Source: Pegea sp. RAD2-039 (Eukaryota > Chordata > Thaliacea > Salpida > Salpidae). From it: a stretch of 64,000 nucleotides of DNA. Shown one piece after another: positions 41,846-52,200 of the stretch; within the stretch, counting starts at the first letter, position 1, and every line of letters begins with the position of its first letter. Position numbers and translations under genes: made by a program. The notes under the pieces were generated by a model, which was given only the letters and a program-made list of their open reading frames with translations, did not search any database and was not told the DNA's origin. The stretch is taken from assembly GCA_034620365.1 (NCBI GenBank), contig JAQGEQ010000003.1, forward strand, positions 248,001 to 312,000, read 5' to 3'.

Positions 41846-42946
41846 ATGTATAAAACTAGAAACTTACTCACCAATCTCAACCTTCACCGACTATCTCAGG
41901 ATTTAAACCTCTCAATATCCTCTCATCTTAATCAATCTCTAAAAACCTGCACCCTAATCCCAGGTGATGGAATAGGTCCTGAGATCTCAGATTCTGTGAT
42001 GAAGATTTTTGAAGCAGCTGAAGCCCCTATATGCTGGGAAGAACGATCCGTAAAAGCTGAAAAAGGTCCTGGAGGTAAATGGATGATCCCTCTAGAAGCT
42101 CAAGACTCCTTAAACAAGAACAAAGTTGGATTAAAAGGTCCCTTAGCCACCCCCATAGCAGCAGGGCATCCTTCCATGAATTTATTGTTGAGGAAGACCT
42201 TCAACTTGTATGCAAATGTACGTCCGTGTGTGTCTTTGAAGGGATATAAGACTCCTTATGAAAATGTTGATCTTGTAACTATTCGGGAAAACACCCAAGG
42301 TGAATATTCAGGGATTGAACATTCAATTGTTGATGGAGTTGTTCAAAGTATCAAGTTGATAACAGAAGAAGCTTCTTTGAACGTCGCTAGATATGCGTTT
42401 GAATACGCGAAAAAGAACGGGCGAAAAAGCGTCACCGCGGTTCATAAAGCTAATATACATCGACTATCAGATGGTTTGTTTCTCAGTTCATGTCGACGAA
42501 CAGCAGAAGAAAACCCTGACATCAAGTTTAATGACTTATACCTGGATACTTTGACCTTAAACATTGTCCAAAATCCAACCAAATTCGATGTATTGGTGAT
42601 GCCTAATCTCTACGGAGATATTGTTAGTGATCTGTGTGCTGGTTTGATTGGAGGATTGGGACTGACACCTAGTGGTAATATTGGTGCGGATAATATGGCT
42701 CTTTTTGAAGCTGTTCACGGCACAGCTCCTGATATAGCTGGGAAAGATCTTGCTAACCCGACAGCGCTTTTATTATCTGGTATTATGATGTTACGTCATC
42801 TAGGTGAGTTTGAATGCGCTGCTAAGATTGAAAAAGCGTGCTACGACGCGATTGAGAATAAATCGACTCGTACTAAGGATCTAGGTGGCGAAGCGACTTG
42901 CTCTGTTTTCACTAATGACGTCTGTGCTCGTGTGAGAGATATGTAA
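41846..42946 (+). CDS. IDH3A: Mitochondrial NAD-dependent isocitrate dehydrogenase, alpha subunit
   Basis: Catalytic subunit of the TCA-cycle enzyme that oxidises isocitrate to 2-oxoglutarate with NAD+, in the mitochondrial matrix. 366 residues in one exon, the usual length. Residues 1-33 form a Ser/Leu/Arg-rich presequence, followed by [20 protein letters not shown]. Substrate-loop and catalytic segments are intact: [112 protein letters not shown]. Sequence around 41960-42940 is clearly less AT-rich than its surroundings. The lack of introns is notable. Confidence 0.97.
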   Translation: MYKTRNLLTNLNLHRLSQDLNLSISSHLNQSLKTCTLIPGDGIGPEISDSVMKIFEAAEAPICWEERSVKAEKGPGGKWMIPLEAQDSLNKNKVGLKGPLATPIAAGHPSMNLLLRKTFNLYANVRPCVSLKGYKTPYENVDLVTIRENTQGEYSGIEHSIVDGVVQSIKLITEEASLNVARYAFEYAKKNGRKSVTAVHKANIHRLSDGLFLSSCRRTAEENPDIKFNDLYLDTLTLNIVQNPTKFDVLVMPNLYGDIVSDLCAGLIGGLGLTPSGNIGADNMALFEAVHGTAPDIAGKDLANPTALLLSGIMMLRHLGEFECAAKIEKACYDAIENKSTRTKDLGGEATCSVFTNDVCARVRDM

Positions 42947-44224
42947 AAAAAAATTAGATAATTTCGGGAATATATCAGTTTATTTATTATTGTAATTAGA
43001 CAATTTCTATTTGGAATATTTTACAAACACAAGCTCATCGTGAAATTTTATAAAAAGTTCTTATTTGTCATGATTGTGTTTAATTATTTGTCTTCGGATG
43101 TTTAGAAAAATCAATTTAGCCAAAACTTCATACAAACTTGTTGCTGCTAGTTTTTAACATCAATTATTCTTATACTCAAAAGAATTACGTTTTAAAATAG
43201 AAGATGTTGATTAGGGTTAGGGTTAACATTAAATTTCTAGTAATTATATTTTAGTAGCTTTAGATTTCACATAAAAAATCAACTTAATTACTGCAAGTCC
43301 AAAAATTTATATCAAAAAAGTAATAAAATATAATAAAGTCCAATTTTATTTAGAGATACTATCTCTAACTACCATATAAAGTAAGCCATATAAACAAACT
43401 TTATTAGCAGTCTGAAGACAGGAATAAATATTTGAAAGATATACCGAGAAACAGGTATAAAAATAAAATCAGATTTTTGCGTTTTTCTGGTAAGCACATT
43501 TGTGTCTAAATAAGGTAATATGCATAAGGTACACTTTTTCAGATCTATGAGATTGTTGGGTGAAAACCTTTATAGCGTTTTTGTAATGTTAATCAATAAT
43601 GAAATTAAAAGCTACTAAAAAACGAACTTTTAAAAGCTATTTGAACCTTGTTAAGTTAAAAAGTACTTATTTTATTCAATTTGTAATTATCTCAGTTTTT
43701 AACAAATCTTAAGCCAGTTTTCATCATGAAACAATTTATACAAAATAAGATTTCAACAACACTTAAATTAAAGTTTATAAATGAGATAAAATTTACCCTT
43801 AAGTTGAGATTAGGAACCGTCTAACAAAATTAAACCAAATCGTCCATCATTCATTGTAAGTTGTAGAAAAATTCAAATAACTGCAAAAAAATTACTAAAA
43901 GGGAAAATAAAAGTAATAAAATTTCAAATATAATTGATATCCTAATTAAAGGTTTTATTAATTTAAAAAAATAATTTTACTAACCTACAAACTTAGATAT
44001 ATATGTAGAAGCATTTAAACTCAACTTTTAAAAGTAGATAAAATAATTAAACAAAATTTAAGATTCAAGATTATTATAAAAAATAAATAATCAGGAAAGG
44101 TTTATAACAGTTTGTAGTGTTAACTTTCATTACTAAGCTCTGAAAAGTTTGCAATCTTAACTAAGATTACATATAAGCAAATATAAAAGTAATGAAAATT
44201 CTACGTTTTCTTCTAAGTTTTTTA
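42947..44224. other. Gap between IDH3A and LINE; short telomere-like motif
   Basis: AT-rich and non-coding. TTAGGGTTAGGGTTA occurs at about 43211-43228, two and a half telomere-type repeats; too short to be more than a trace or chance. Confidence 0.4.
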
Positions 44225-45700
44225 TTTATTTATTTGTTTATTACAATAAATGCAAAGGTGCCTGAAGAGATATCACCATTTTTGATATCACTAATTTGAT
44301 ATGGCATCCATACACTGACATTGTATTCAAGAATTGGACGTAGGTACAGATCGAAAAGATTGATAAAAAAGCATGGTTTCATAGAATTAAAGGTCTTTAT
44401 AATAAGGAAGACAAGGTTGATTGATTTTCGAAAGATTTTGGAGACATAATTGCACCATTTAAAGTCAGATGATAGACTAATGCCGAGGTCTAGGACCGAA
44501 GATACTCGTTGAATAATAAATCTATTGATGGAGTATTGGTTCGAGGAATTTACAGCTGGTTTACGAGAAAAGTTTATAAGTACAGACTTCGTGGGCTGGA
44601 TTCTGAGCTGCCAATTCGTTGACCAGTTTTCTACAACGTTTAGTGCAGTTTGAAGTTTTGAAGGATTACAAGATAATATCTTGTCTGCATACACAGACAC
44701 TCTGACATCATCTACTGCTACCAGTCTTCTGATGAAGTCTTCAATGAAAATTAAAAAGAGAAGGGGACCCAGAACAGAACCCTGAGGAACACCACTAGTG
44801 ATTTGACTAGAAGTAGATAAAGATCTTTCTACACGAGTTTGTTGGGTTCTACCTGATAAGTAATCTTCAATCCACTGTAAGATAAAGATATTGATTTTTA
44901 AGTTTTTCAATACAGTAACGAGCTTAGTGTGTGGGACAGAATCAAACGCTTTAGCAAAATCGAGGTATATGATGTCACAAGGAGTATCACTTTCATAATG
45001 GGCTGTAAGCTCATTAAGAAAAGTGAGATGTTGAGTCAGGGAAGATCTTCGTTTCACAAAGCCATGTTGGACATCAGATATTAGATGGTGCTCCATCAAA
45101 TGTCTGGTCATATGATTGTGAATGATATGCTATTGAGTTCTGCAGAAAACTGAAGTCAGCGAAACTGGTCTGTAGTTAAGTGCGGTATTTCTGGGACCCT
45201 TCTTATGAATTGGAGTAATAATAGCTTTCTTCCAAATTTGTGGAACTCTTCCTCGCCTCAGAGTCATGATAAAGAGTCATTAAAGAAAAGCAATAAAGGT
45301 AGTGTGATAAAGATTATTTTCTTCTTAAAAACAAAGCTGGGATCTGATCTAAGGTGTTAGAAACTGATGATTTTAAAGAAGAGATAGACTTAGATACCAT
45401 ATCGACCGTTATGTCAAGATCTATGTCATCTCAGAGACAGTTGTGAGAATGTCGGAGTAGGAAAGAGAAGGAGTATTGCCATCATCGGTTATAAAAACGC
45501 TATTGAATCGATTATTTAGCAACTCAGCTTTATTTTCTGGTTCCATCACAAGCTGGTCTTTATTGAAAAAAAAGTTGACGGAATCATTTTCATTAAACCA
45601 ATATAAACAAATCTGTTGCTTGTTGTTCAAAACAGTTTTTGCTTCTAATAAATGTTTATAATTTATATTCATCATATTGATATATCATTATTAGGTTTTT
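44225..45700 (-). mobile_element. Degenerate LINE with reverse transcriptase (CR1/Jockey-like)
   Basis: The pre-RT segment is at 45675-45421 (QLVMEPENKAELLNNRFNSV, DDGNTPSLSYSDIL). Most of the RT domain is one ORF at 45111-44230: IYLDFAKAFDSVPHTKLV, SGVPQGSVLGPLLFLIFIED, WSTNWQLRIQPTKSVLI, DLGISLSSDFKW. The catalytic YADD box reads VYADKILSC: two residues including the second Asp are lost. Frame is broken between the two segments. After the RT it jumps to the 3' tail (CAGGCACC, TTTGCATTTATTG, then TAAATAAATAAA). It is non-autonomous and the same family as the copies at 9.4 and 21.7 kb. Confidence 0.9.
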
Positions 45701-46745
45701 AGCTGCTATAAATACACTTTATTATGTTTAAGCTCTGCATAAGATTTTTAAAATTTGTAAGATTCAATAAAACTCAGACATATTTCTTAAGTAATAAATT
45801 ATTGTTTCATTTTTATTTTATGCCTTAATTGAACGTTAAAGGTCATCAATGAATTAGTATTTGATTACTGAATTAGTGTGAGGAATACAATTAAAAATTA
45901 TAGTCTTGGTGCTTTTCTTCAAACTAAAAAGTGCTTGAAGTTGGTGATGAGTTTTGTAAAGTAAAACATTTGCTAATTAGAATGTTTAGAGCTATCATAA
46001 AATTTAAAAATCTTGTAATTTTTTATTTCGACAAATAAGGTCTTAAAGTAAAGTTACCATACATTTTAAAGAATAATATTTTTGATATTAGAATATTTAA
46101 CACTTACATTTTAAACTATAAAACGGTTACTTTAAAAACCATTTTTGTAATTGGCCAGTTTTGTTTGAGATATATTCAGAATTTAATTAAGATCTGTATG
46201 TAGAAGGCAATTTCAAAAATTGTATTCAAATATTTTCTTCATAAGTATAATTTTTTTTAGATTTAACTACTATTTTAATTTGCTTTTCATATTTTTTAAA
46301 TGTTAATAAATGTTTTAGTTAATTGCTTATAATTTTTATACTTGTTTCAGTTACTTTCTTTTTGTTTTTGAAACTTTATATGTTTTTTTTAACTTTATCG
46401 CAGAAAACAATTTTATAGTTTTTCCAATAACTGACTGTTAGAAAAGCAAAAATTATAAATTTATTTTTAAAGCAAATTTCAGAAATCAAAATTAGATAAA
46501 TTAGTTACTAAATGTTTGTGCTAAGTTATTCTTTAATAATTTTATTTATATATATCTTCAAATAATCATTTTAATCTTATTTTTAATTCCATTTTTTTAA
46601 ATCTTATTTCTCACAACTGTATTTTTAATTTCTATATTTAATTTAATCTTTTTCATGAATTATATCATAAAATATTTGAAATAAATGTTTTTTTCTTAAA
46701 GTTTCATAGTTAATTTAAAATCAATTTTAATTTTATTAAAAAAAT
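45701..46745. other. 1.0-kb AT-rich gap upstream of Porcupine
   Basis: Nothing coding recognised. AAAGTTTCATAG, an acceptor-like sequence, ends about 38 nt before the Porcupine ATG. Confidence 0.4.
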
Positions 46746-48275
46746 ATGAATGATTATTATGAATATGATGATTTTCTTCCTAGTATGTATGAAGATGATT
46801 ATTATGAAGATGAAGCTTTTAAGCTCCAATCTTTTGAACCTTCAGTCCTAATAGAAGCAAGAATTGAAAGTTATTCTTTTATTTCAGAAGTTCAACATAT
46901 CTATGAAAGTTGCACAAAAACAGTTTTAAAACAAAGTTTTGAACAAAATCAGCGTTTAATTATCTCTTGTATCTTCTACCAAATAACTCTTCAATTCTTA
47001 TTTCTTCTGAAACTAAATCCAAAAACTCATTTGAAGTTTGCAAACTTTACTTCAATTATTTTAGGTATTTTTGCTTTAAGTAGTATTTTTAATGACATTT
47101 TTATGTTAACTTGTTATATTGTGGTTGGTTTACTTGCTATAACTTATTTTTTGATGCTTTTAAACCTTAAATTTTATCAAAAAGTTATTGGCAACCATAT
47201 TGCTATACTGACAGTTGTTGCTATAATAATATCAGAGGTTTCATTCCAAGATTCTCACACTTGGAGTCGTATTAGGGGTCTGTTACTTCTTCTCGCTATG
47301 AAAATAATCTCATTTGCTTTTGAAATTGAGAGAGAATCTATGAAACTCACCTCATTCTTTGAATTTTTATCTTTTGCCTTTCACCCTGGTACTATTATGT
47401 TTGGTCCATGGATTAATTTCAAAGATTTTCAGACTTCTATAACAACAAAAACCCAAATAACCTTTGAATGGTTTCTTAGTTTATTTAAAAATACTTTCTA
47501 TGCTTTGATCTGTTTATTAATTTCAACTTGTGTCAGCTTTCATCTCTTTATAGACCCTCTACAACCTTTACTACCTTCTTTAATACCAATTGTTTCAAAC
47601 AAATGGGTCCAAGCTTATGTGACGACTCTATCATTCCATTTTAGCCACTATTACATTTGTTACTTGTCAGTTGTAACAAGTCAATTAACCGGATGTTGTT
47701 GTTTACTTGGCAATAATTCAAATCAATCTAAATGGACAAGTTTTAAGGTTGTAGAACCATTTTCTGTTGAAATACCGACTTCTATGTTAAATGTAGTTGT
47801 AGCTTGGAATATACAAATGAGTAAATGGTTAAAAAGTTATGTTTTTGAATCTTATAAGCACTTAGGTAAATTCCCAGCAATTTTATTGGTTTATATTGCA
47901 AGCTCTTTATTACATGGATTAAGCTTACATCTTGCTTTAGTTATTGTATCACTGGCTGTTTATACTTATGTTGAATTAAAGTTAAGGTTTAAATTATCTA
48001 AACTTTTTAAATGTCCTTATATACAATCAAGACCAAATAAACATTATAAACTGTCTGACGTTCCTGTCTATGCTCATTTCATCAATTTGGTTTGGATTTT
48101 AATCAATTTACTTCATCTAAGCTACTTAGGATCATTTTTTAATCATGATAGTAATGAAAATGGTTTCTATTCTTACCACCATACTCTTTCTAAATGGAGT
48201 GATTTATATTTTTGTAGTCATTTAATTGTTTTAGTTTGTTTCTTAGTACAATTAGTATTACCTTATAGGCAATAG
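46746..48275 (+). CDS. PORCN: Protein-serine O-palmitoleoyltransferase Porcupine
   Basis: MBOAT-family acyltransferase of the endoplasmic reticulum that adds palmitoleate to Wnt proteins. 509 residues in one exon; human PORCN is about 460. The extra length includes an acidic Tyr/Asp/Glu N-terminus (1-30). Many hydrophobic segments span about 65-500. The catalytic region is clear: FHFSHYYICYLSVVTSQLTG, then LNVVVAWNIQMSKWLKSYVF with the MBOAT Asn, IASSLLHGLSLHLALVIVSL with the invariant His, and VYTYVELKLRFKL. The C-terminus has LLHLSYLGSFF and SKWSDLYF as in PORCN. Its presence implies Wnt signalling. The gene lies 481 nt upstream of PFDN5 on the same strand. Confidence 0.94.
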   Translation: MNDYYEYDDFLPSMYEDDYYEDEAFKLQSFEPSVLIEARIESYSFISEVQHIYESCTKTVLKQSFEQNQRLIISCIFYQITLQFLFLLKLNPKTHLKFANFTSIILGIFALSSIFNDIFMLTCYIVVGLLAITYFLMLLNLKFYQKVIGNHIAILTVVAIIISEVSFQDSHTWSRIRGLLLLLAMKIISFAFEIERESMKLTSFFEFLSFAFHPGTIMFGPWINFKDFQTSITTKTQITFEWFLSLFKNTFYALICLLISTCVSFHLFIDPLQPLLPSLIPIVSNKWVQAYVTTLSFHFSHYYICYLSVVTSQLTGCCCLLGNNSNQSKWTSFKVVEPFSVEIPTSMLNVVVAWNIQMSKWLKSYVFESYKHLGKFPAILLVYIASSLLHGLSLHLALVIVSLAVYTYVELKLRFKLSKLFKCPYIQSRPNKHYKLSDVPVYAHFINLVWILINLLHLSYLGSFFNHDSNENGFYSYHHTLSKWSDLYFCSHLIVLVCFLVQLVLPYRQ

Positions 48276-48756
48276 ATTTATGTAAATTTTTAAACGCTTT
48301 TTAGTACTTTAGTGTAATTTTTGGTGTCATGATTTTTTGGTTTTATATTTTAATTTCTCATCGATTACTTTCATATACAAAAATTTTAGAGTACTTTACA
48401 TTAAAAACTGTTTTATAATTTTTTGTTCAATTGAAATGCCAACAAAAGTATTTTTGTGTATTCAGTTTTGATAACAATTTCTAACTAATTTTTTTATTCT
48501 TAAATATTATGTTTTGTAAATTGAATTATGTTTGTGTTTTAAAAGCTAAAAATGTTTTGATTTATTTTCATATCATGTTGCCAAACATAAAACTTGAAAA
48601 TTATCTAAATCATAAAATGTAATTCAACTTAATTTTGTTTATTTTTTTATTTTTTAAAGTGTAAACTTCTTATTCTCTCATCTCATTTACATTTGCGTCG
48701 TACTTTCAACTAACACAAAACTTCCTTAGCAGGTTTTAAATTTGTTAGATAAAAAA
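48276..48756. other. Porcupine-PFDN5 intergenic region
   Basis: AT-rich. The last 70 nt are pyrimidine-rich and end CTTCCTTAGCAG, an acceptor-like site 25 nt before the PFDN5 ATG. Confidence 0.4.
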
Positions 48757-49215
48757 ATGGCTACCAAACCAGAAACTGTCAACCTAAGTGACCTGTCACC
48801 TCAACAACTTAAAATGGTCCACGACCAGTTAGACGAAGAGGTAGAAACTTTAACGATGTCGCTACAAGCGCTCAAGAACGCTCAACAGCGCTACATTGAG
48901 TCGAAAAGTTGCCTGGGTGAAATAAGTGAAGCAAATGTGGACAAACCGCTAATGGTGCCATTGAATAGTTCTGTGTATGTGCCAGGCAAGTTACAGGACG
49001 CTAAGGTGGTTTTGGTTGACATAGGGGCCGGTTATTTTGTGGAAAAGTCCACTAAAGATGCGGAGGAGTTCTTTAAACGGAAATTGGACTTTGTGAAGCT
49101 TCAAATGGATAAGATTCAACCTCCTATAAAACAAAAGTTTCAAACTAAACAGATTGTGGCTCAAATTTTGAAAGGAAAGGTTTTGGCCAGACAACAAGCT
49201 GTTGTAAAGAAATAA
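48757..49215 (+). CDS. PFDN5: Prefoldin subunit 5
   Basis: Alpha-type subunit of the prefoldin co-chaperone, which hands actin and tubulin to the CCT chaperonin. 152 residues in one exon, close to the human 154. The start is the ATG giving MATKPETVNLSDLSPQQLKM; the upstream in-frame codons TTG/TTA are not used. The N-terminal helix (LDEEVETLTMSLQALKNAQQ), the beta-hairpin region (MVPLNSSVYVPGKL, VLVDIGAGYFVEKS) and the C-terminal helix fit the family. The stop codon overlaps an AATAAA poly(A) signal (49211-49216), and the WDR70 ATG comes 83 nt later. Confidence 0.96.
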   Translation: MATKPETVNLSDLSPQQLKMVHDQLDEEVETLTMSLQALKNAQQRYIESKSCLGEISEANVDKPLMVPLNSSVYVPGKLQDAKVVLVDIGAGYFVEKSTKDAEEFFKRKLDFVKLQMDKIQPPIKQKFQTKQIVAQILKGKVLARQQAVVKK

Positions 49216-49298
49216 ACATTCGTGAATTAATGTCGTTGTTCGCGATCAGTGATTAGCGTTTTATTTGTTGTTTCAGAGATTTGTAGGTTTTTTTAAAG
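49216..49298 (+). promoter_or_regulatory. 83-nt PFDN5-WDR70 intercistronic region with poly(A) signal and splice acceptor
   Basis: AATAAA overlaps the PFDN5 stop. After 58 nt a pyrimidine-rich TTTTATTTGTTGTTTCAG ends at 49276, followed by a 22-nt leader and the WDR70 ATG. There is no room for a conventional promoter. This matches an operon with spliced-leader trans-splicing; cis-splicing from an unseen upstream exon is possible but would have to skip PFDN5. Confidence 0.62.
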
Positions 49299-52200
49299 AT
49301 GGCTTCAGTTGAAGATGAAGATGATGCTTTGAGTAAAGTTATGGGTTTTGGAGGGTTTGGGAAGAAAAGTAGGAAATTTGATTTTAAAGCGATCTTTGAA
49401 GAAACGAGAAGAAATGCTCAAGAACGAAACCAGAAAAATATCGGTTAGTTCATAATTGATCCTCCTAAAATCCTATTTCAACTAATTCGCGCTTCTAGAA
49501 GTTGTGACGTCATTAAATTCATGAAATTAACGGAAGCTGTCAAAATATCAACAAATTTTAATGAGTTGTAAATAAATCCAAACTTTTCACAAAGATCTAT
49601 TACCAACTCCTCTTATATCTGGATCTCTTTACTGAATATTCGAGTCTTTATCGAATCTTAAAACACTTGAGCAATAATTTCAAAGTTTTTTAATTTAAAA
49701 TCAACAAATTACTTTATTTCACAGAGAGGCTTCAAATTGAAGAAGAAATTATCAGAAGTGGAGCCAGCGTTGTTGTGAATACCGAATCTGAAAAGTAAAT
49801 TTGAAATTTATCCAAAAATTTCACTTATCTGAAAAAAAATATTCCATAAAGTAAATCAGATGACGTCATACGACCTCCAAAATCAACCAGCCAATCAGAA
49901 GACGAGGATGAGACGCTAATAGGTCCTCCGATCCCTAAGAACCAATCAGAAGATGAAGAAGAACCAATAATTGGGCCACCAATTCCAACCAACCAATCAG
50001 AAGATGAAGACGAAGATGACGTCACAAACGAAGACGAAGAGGTCCTAATATGGAAATTGGTGGCAAAAATGTCTAATTTTATTTATATTAAAACAGACGA
50101 ACGACTTTTTTATTCCATTATCCCATGAAATTGTACTTTCACATGGAATGAAACCAGTGACTGCTCTTTCAGTAGAACCGGCTGGATGCAGACTTGTTTC
50201 TGGTGGTCAAGACTTTAATATGAAATTCTGGGATTTGGCGGGAATGAATAATTCACTTCAATCCTTTCGTGAATTATCGCCTTGTGATTGGTGGGTTTTT
50301 TTACATCAATAAATATTGTCTTGAAAGGTTTATTTCTAAACACCTCAGCACCTTAAGTGGCTGAAATATTTTTAAAATAATTTATTTATAAATATTATAT
50401 TTATATATATAACTAATATTTGATATTAATAATTTAAATGTTATTTTTTTAATATTAGTGAATATGAAATATTTTCTTCTAAGTTCAAACACCTAAACCT
50501 TTTTATCAAACGCTTATCTTCTTTTTCTTGCAGTCACAACATGGTGAGATTAGAGTTTAGCTCAACTGGTAAATATATTTTAGTGATAGCATCAAATTCA
50601 CAAGCTAAAGTTTATGATAGGGATGGTTATGAGTTACTTCAATGTGTAAAAGGGGATCAATATCTAAATGATATGTACAACACAAAAGTAAGTTGCTCTT
50701 CTTCTAATCTTCTGATCTTCATCTTCTTATATTCATCTTCTAATCTTCATCTTTTAATTTTCATCTTCTGATCTTGATCTTCTGATCTTCATCTTCTAAT
50801 CTTCATCTTCTAATCTTGATCTTCTGATCTTCATCTTCTGATCTTCATCTTCTAATCTTCATCTTCTGATCTTCATCTTCTAATCTTCATCTTCTGATCT
50901 TCTAATCTTCATCTTCTGATCTTCATCTTCTAATCTTCATCTTCTAATCTTCATCTTCTAATCTTCATCTTCTAATCTTCATCTTCTAATCTTCATCTTC
51001 TGATCTTCATCTTCTGATCTTCATCTTCTGATCTTCATCTTCTAATCTTCATCTTCTAATCTTCATCTTCTAATCTTGATCTTCTGATCTTCATCTTCTA
51101 ATCTTCATCTTCTAATCTTGATCTTCTGATCTTCATCTTCTAATCTTCATCTGATCTTCATCTTCTGATCTCTATCATCGGATTTTTGATCTTCATCTTC
51201 TGATCTCTATCATCGGATCTTTGATCTTCATCTAGGGACACACAGCGATGCTCAATGATGGATGTTGGAATCCAATCAATAAAGAAGAATTCTTAACTTG
51301 CTCAAATGATGGAACAATCAGAACCTGGGATGTTTTCAGACGAGGCAAAGAGTCAAAAGTAAATACTGCTCTCTGATTGGACGATCTTTCTCATGTATTA
51401 TGTTTGCAGATGATTCGTAAATGTCGCGATAAATCGGGTAGACGGACACAACCGATTTGTTGTTGCTATAGTAACGACGGAAAGCTATTAGCTACTGCTT
51501 CAAATGATGGCTCCGTTTTATTGTGGGATGAAAAGAAGAAGGTTTTTGCTTGTTTGTTACGATTGTTGCTTGTTTGTTACGATTGTTGCTTGTTTGTTAC
51601 GATTGTTGTTTGTTACGATTGTTGCTTGTTTATTACGATTGTTGTTTGTTTGTTACGATTGTTGTTGTTACGATTGTTGTTTGTTTGTTACGATTGTTGT
51701 TTGTTTGTTACGATTGTTGCTTGTTTGTTACGATTGTTGTTTGTTACGATTGTTGCTTGTTTATTACGATTGTTGTTTGTTTGTTACGATTGTTGTTGTT
51801 ACGATTGTTGTTTGTTTGTTACGATTGTTGCTTGTTTGTTACGATTGTTGTTTGTTACGATTGTTGTTCGTTTATTACGATTGTTGTTTGTTTGTTACGA
51901 TTGTTGTTGTTACGATTGTTGTTTGTTTGTTACGATTGTTGTTTATTACGATTGTTGCTTGTTTGTTACGATTGTTGCTTGTTTGTTACGATTGTTGTTT
52001 GTTTGTTACGATTGTTGTTTGTTTGTTTGTTTGTTACGATTGTTGCTTGTTTGTTACGATTGTTGTTCGTTTGTTACGATTGTTGTTTGTTTGTTACGAT
52101 TGTTGTTTGTTTGTTACGATTGTTGTTTGTTTGTTACGATTGTTGTTTGTTACGATTGTTGTTTGTTTGTTAAGATTGTTGTTCGTTTGTTACGATTGTT

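Noticed and set aside
43211-43228. Interstitial telomere sequence
   Set aside because: Only two and a half TTAGGG units; too short to indicate a fusion or telomere-healing event.
49825-50025. Antisense Ser-rich ORF
   Set aside because: Reverse strand of the acidic, repeat-containing WDR70 exon 3.
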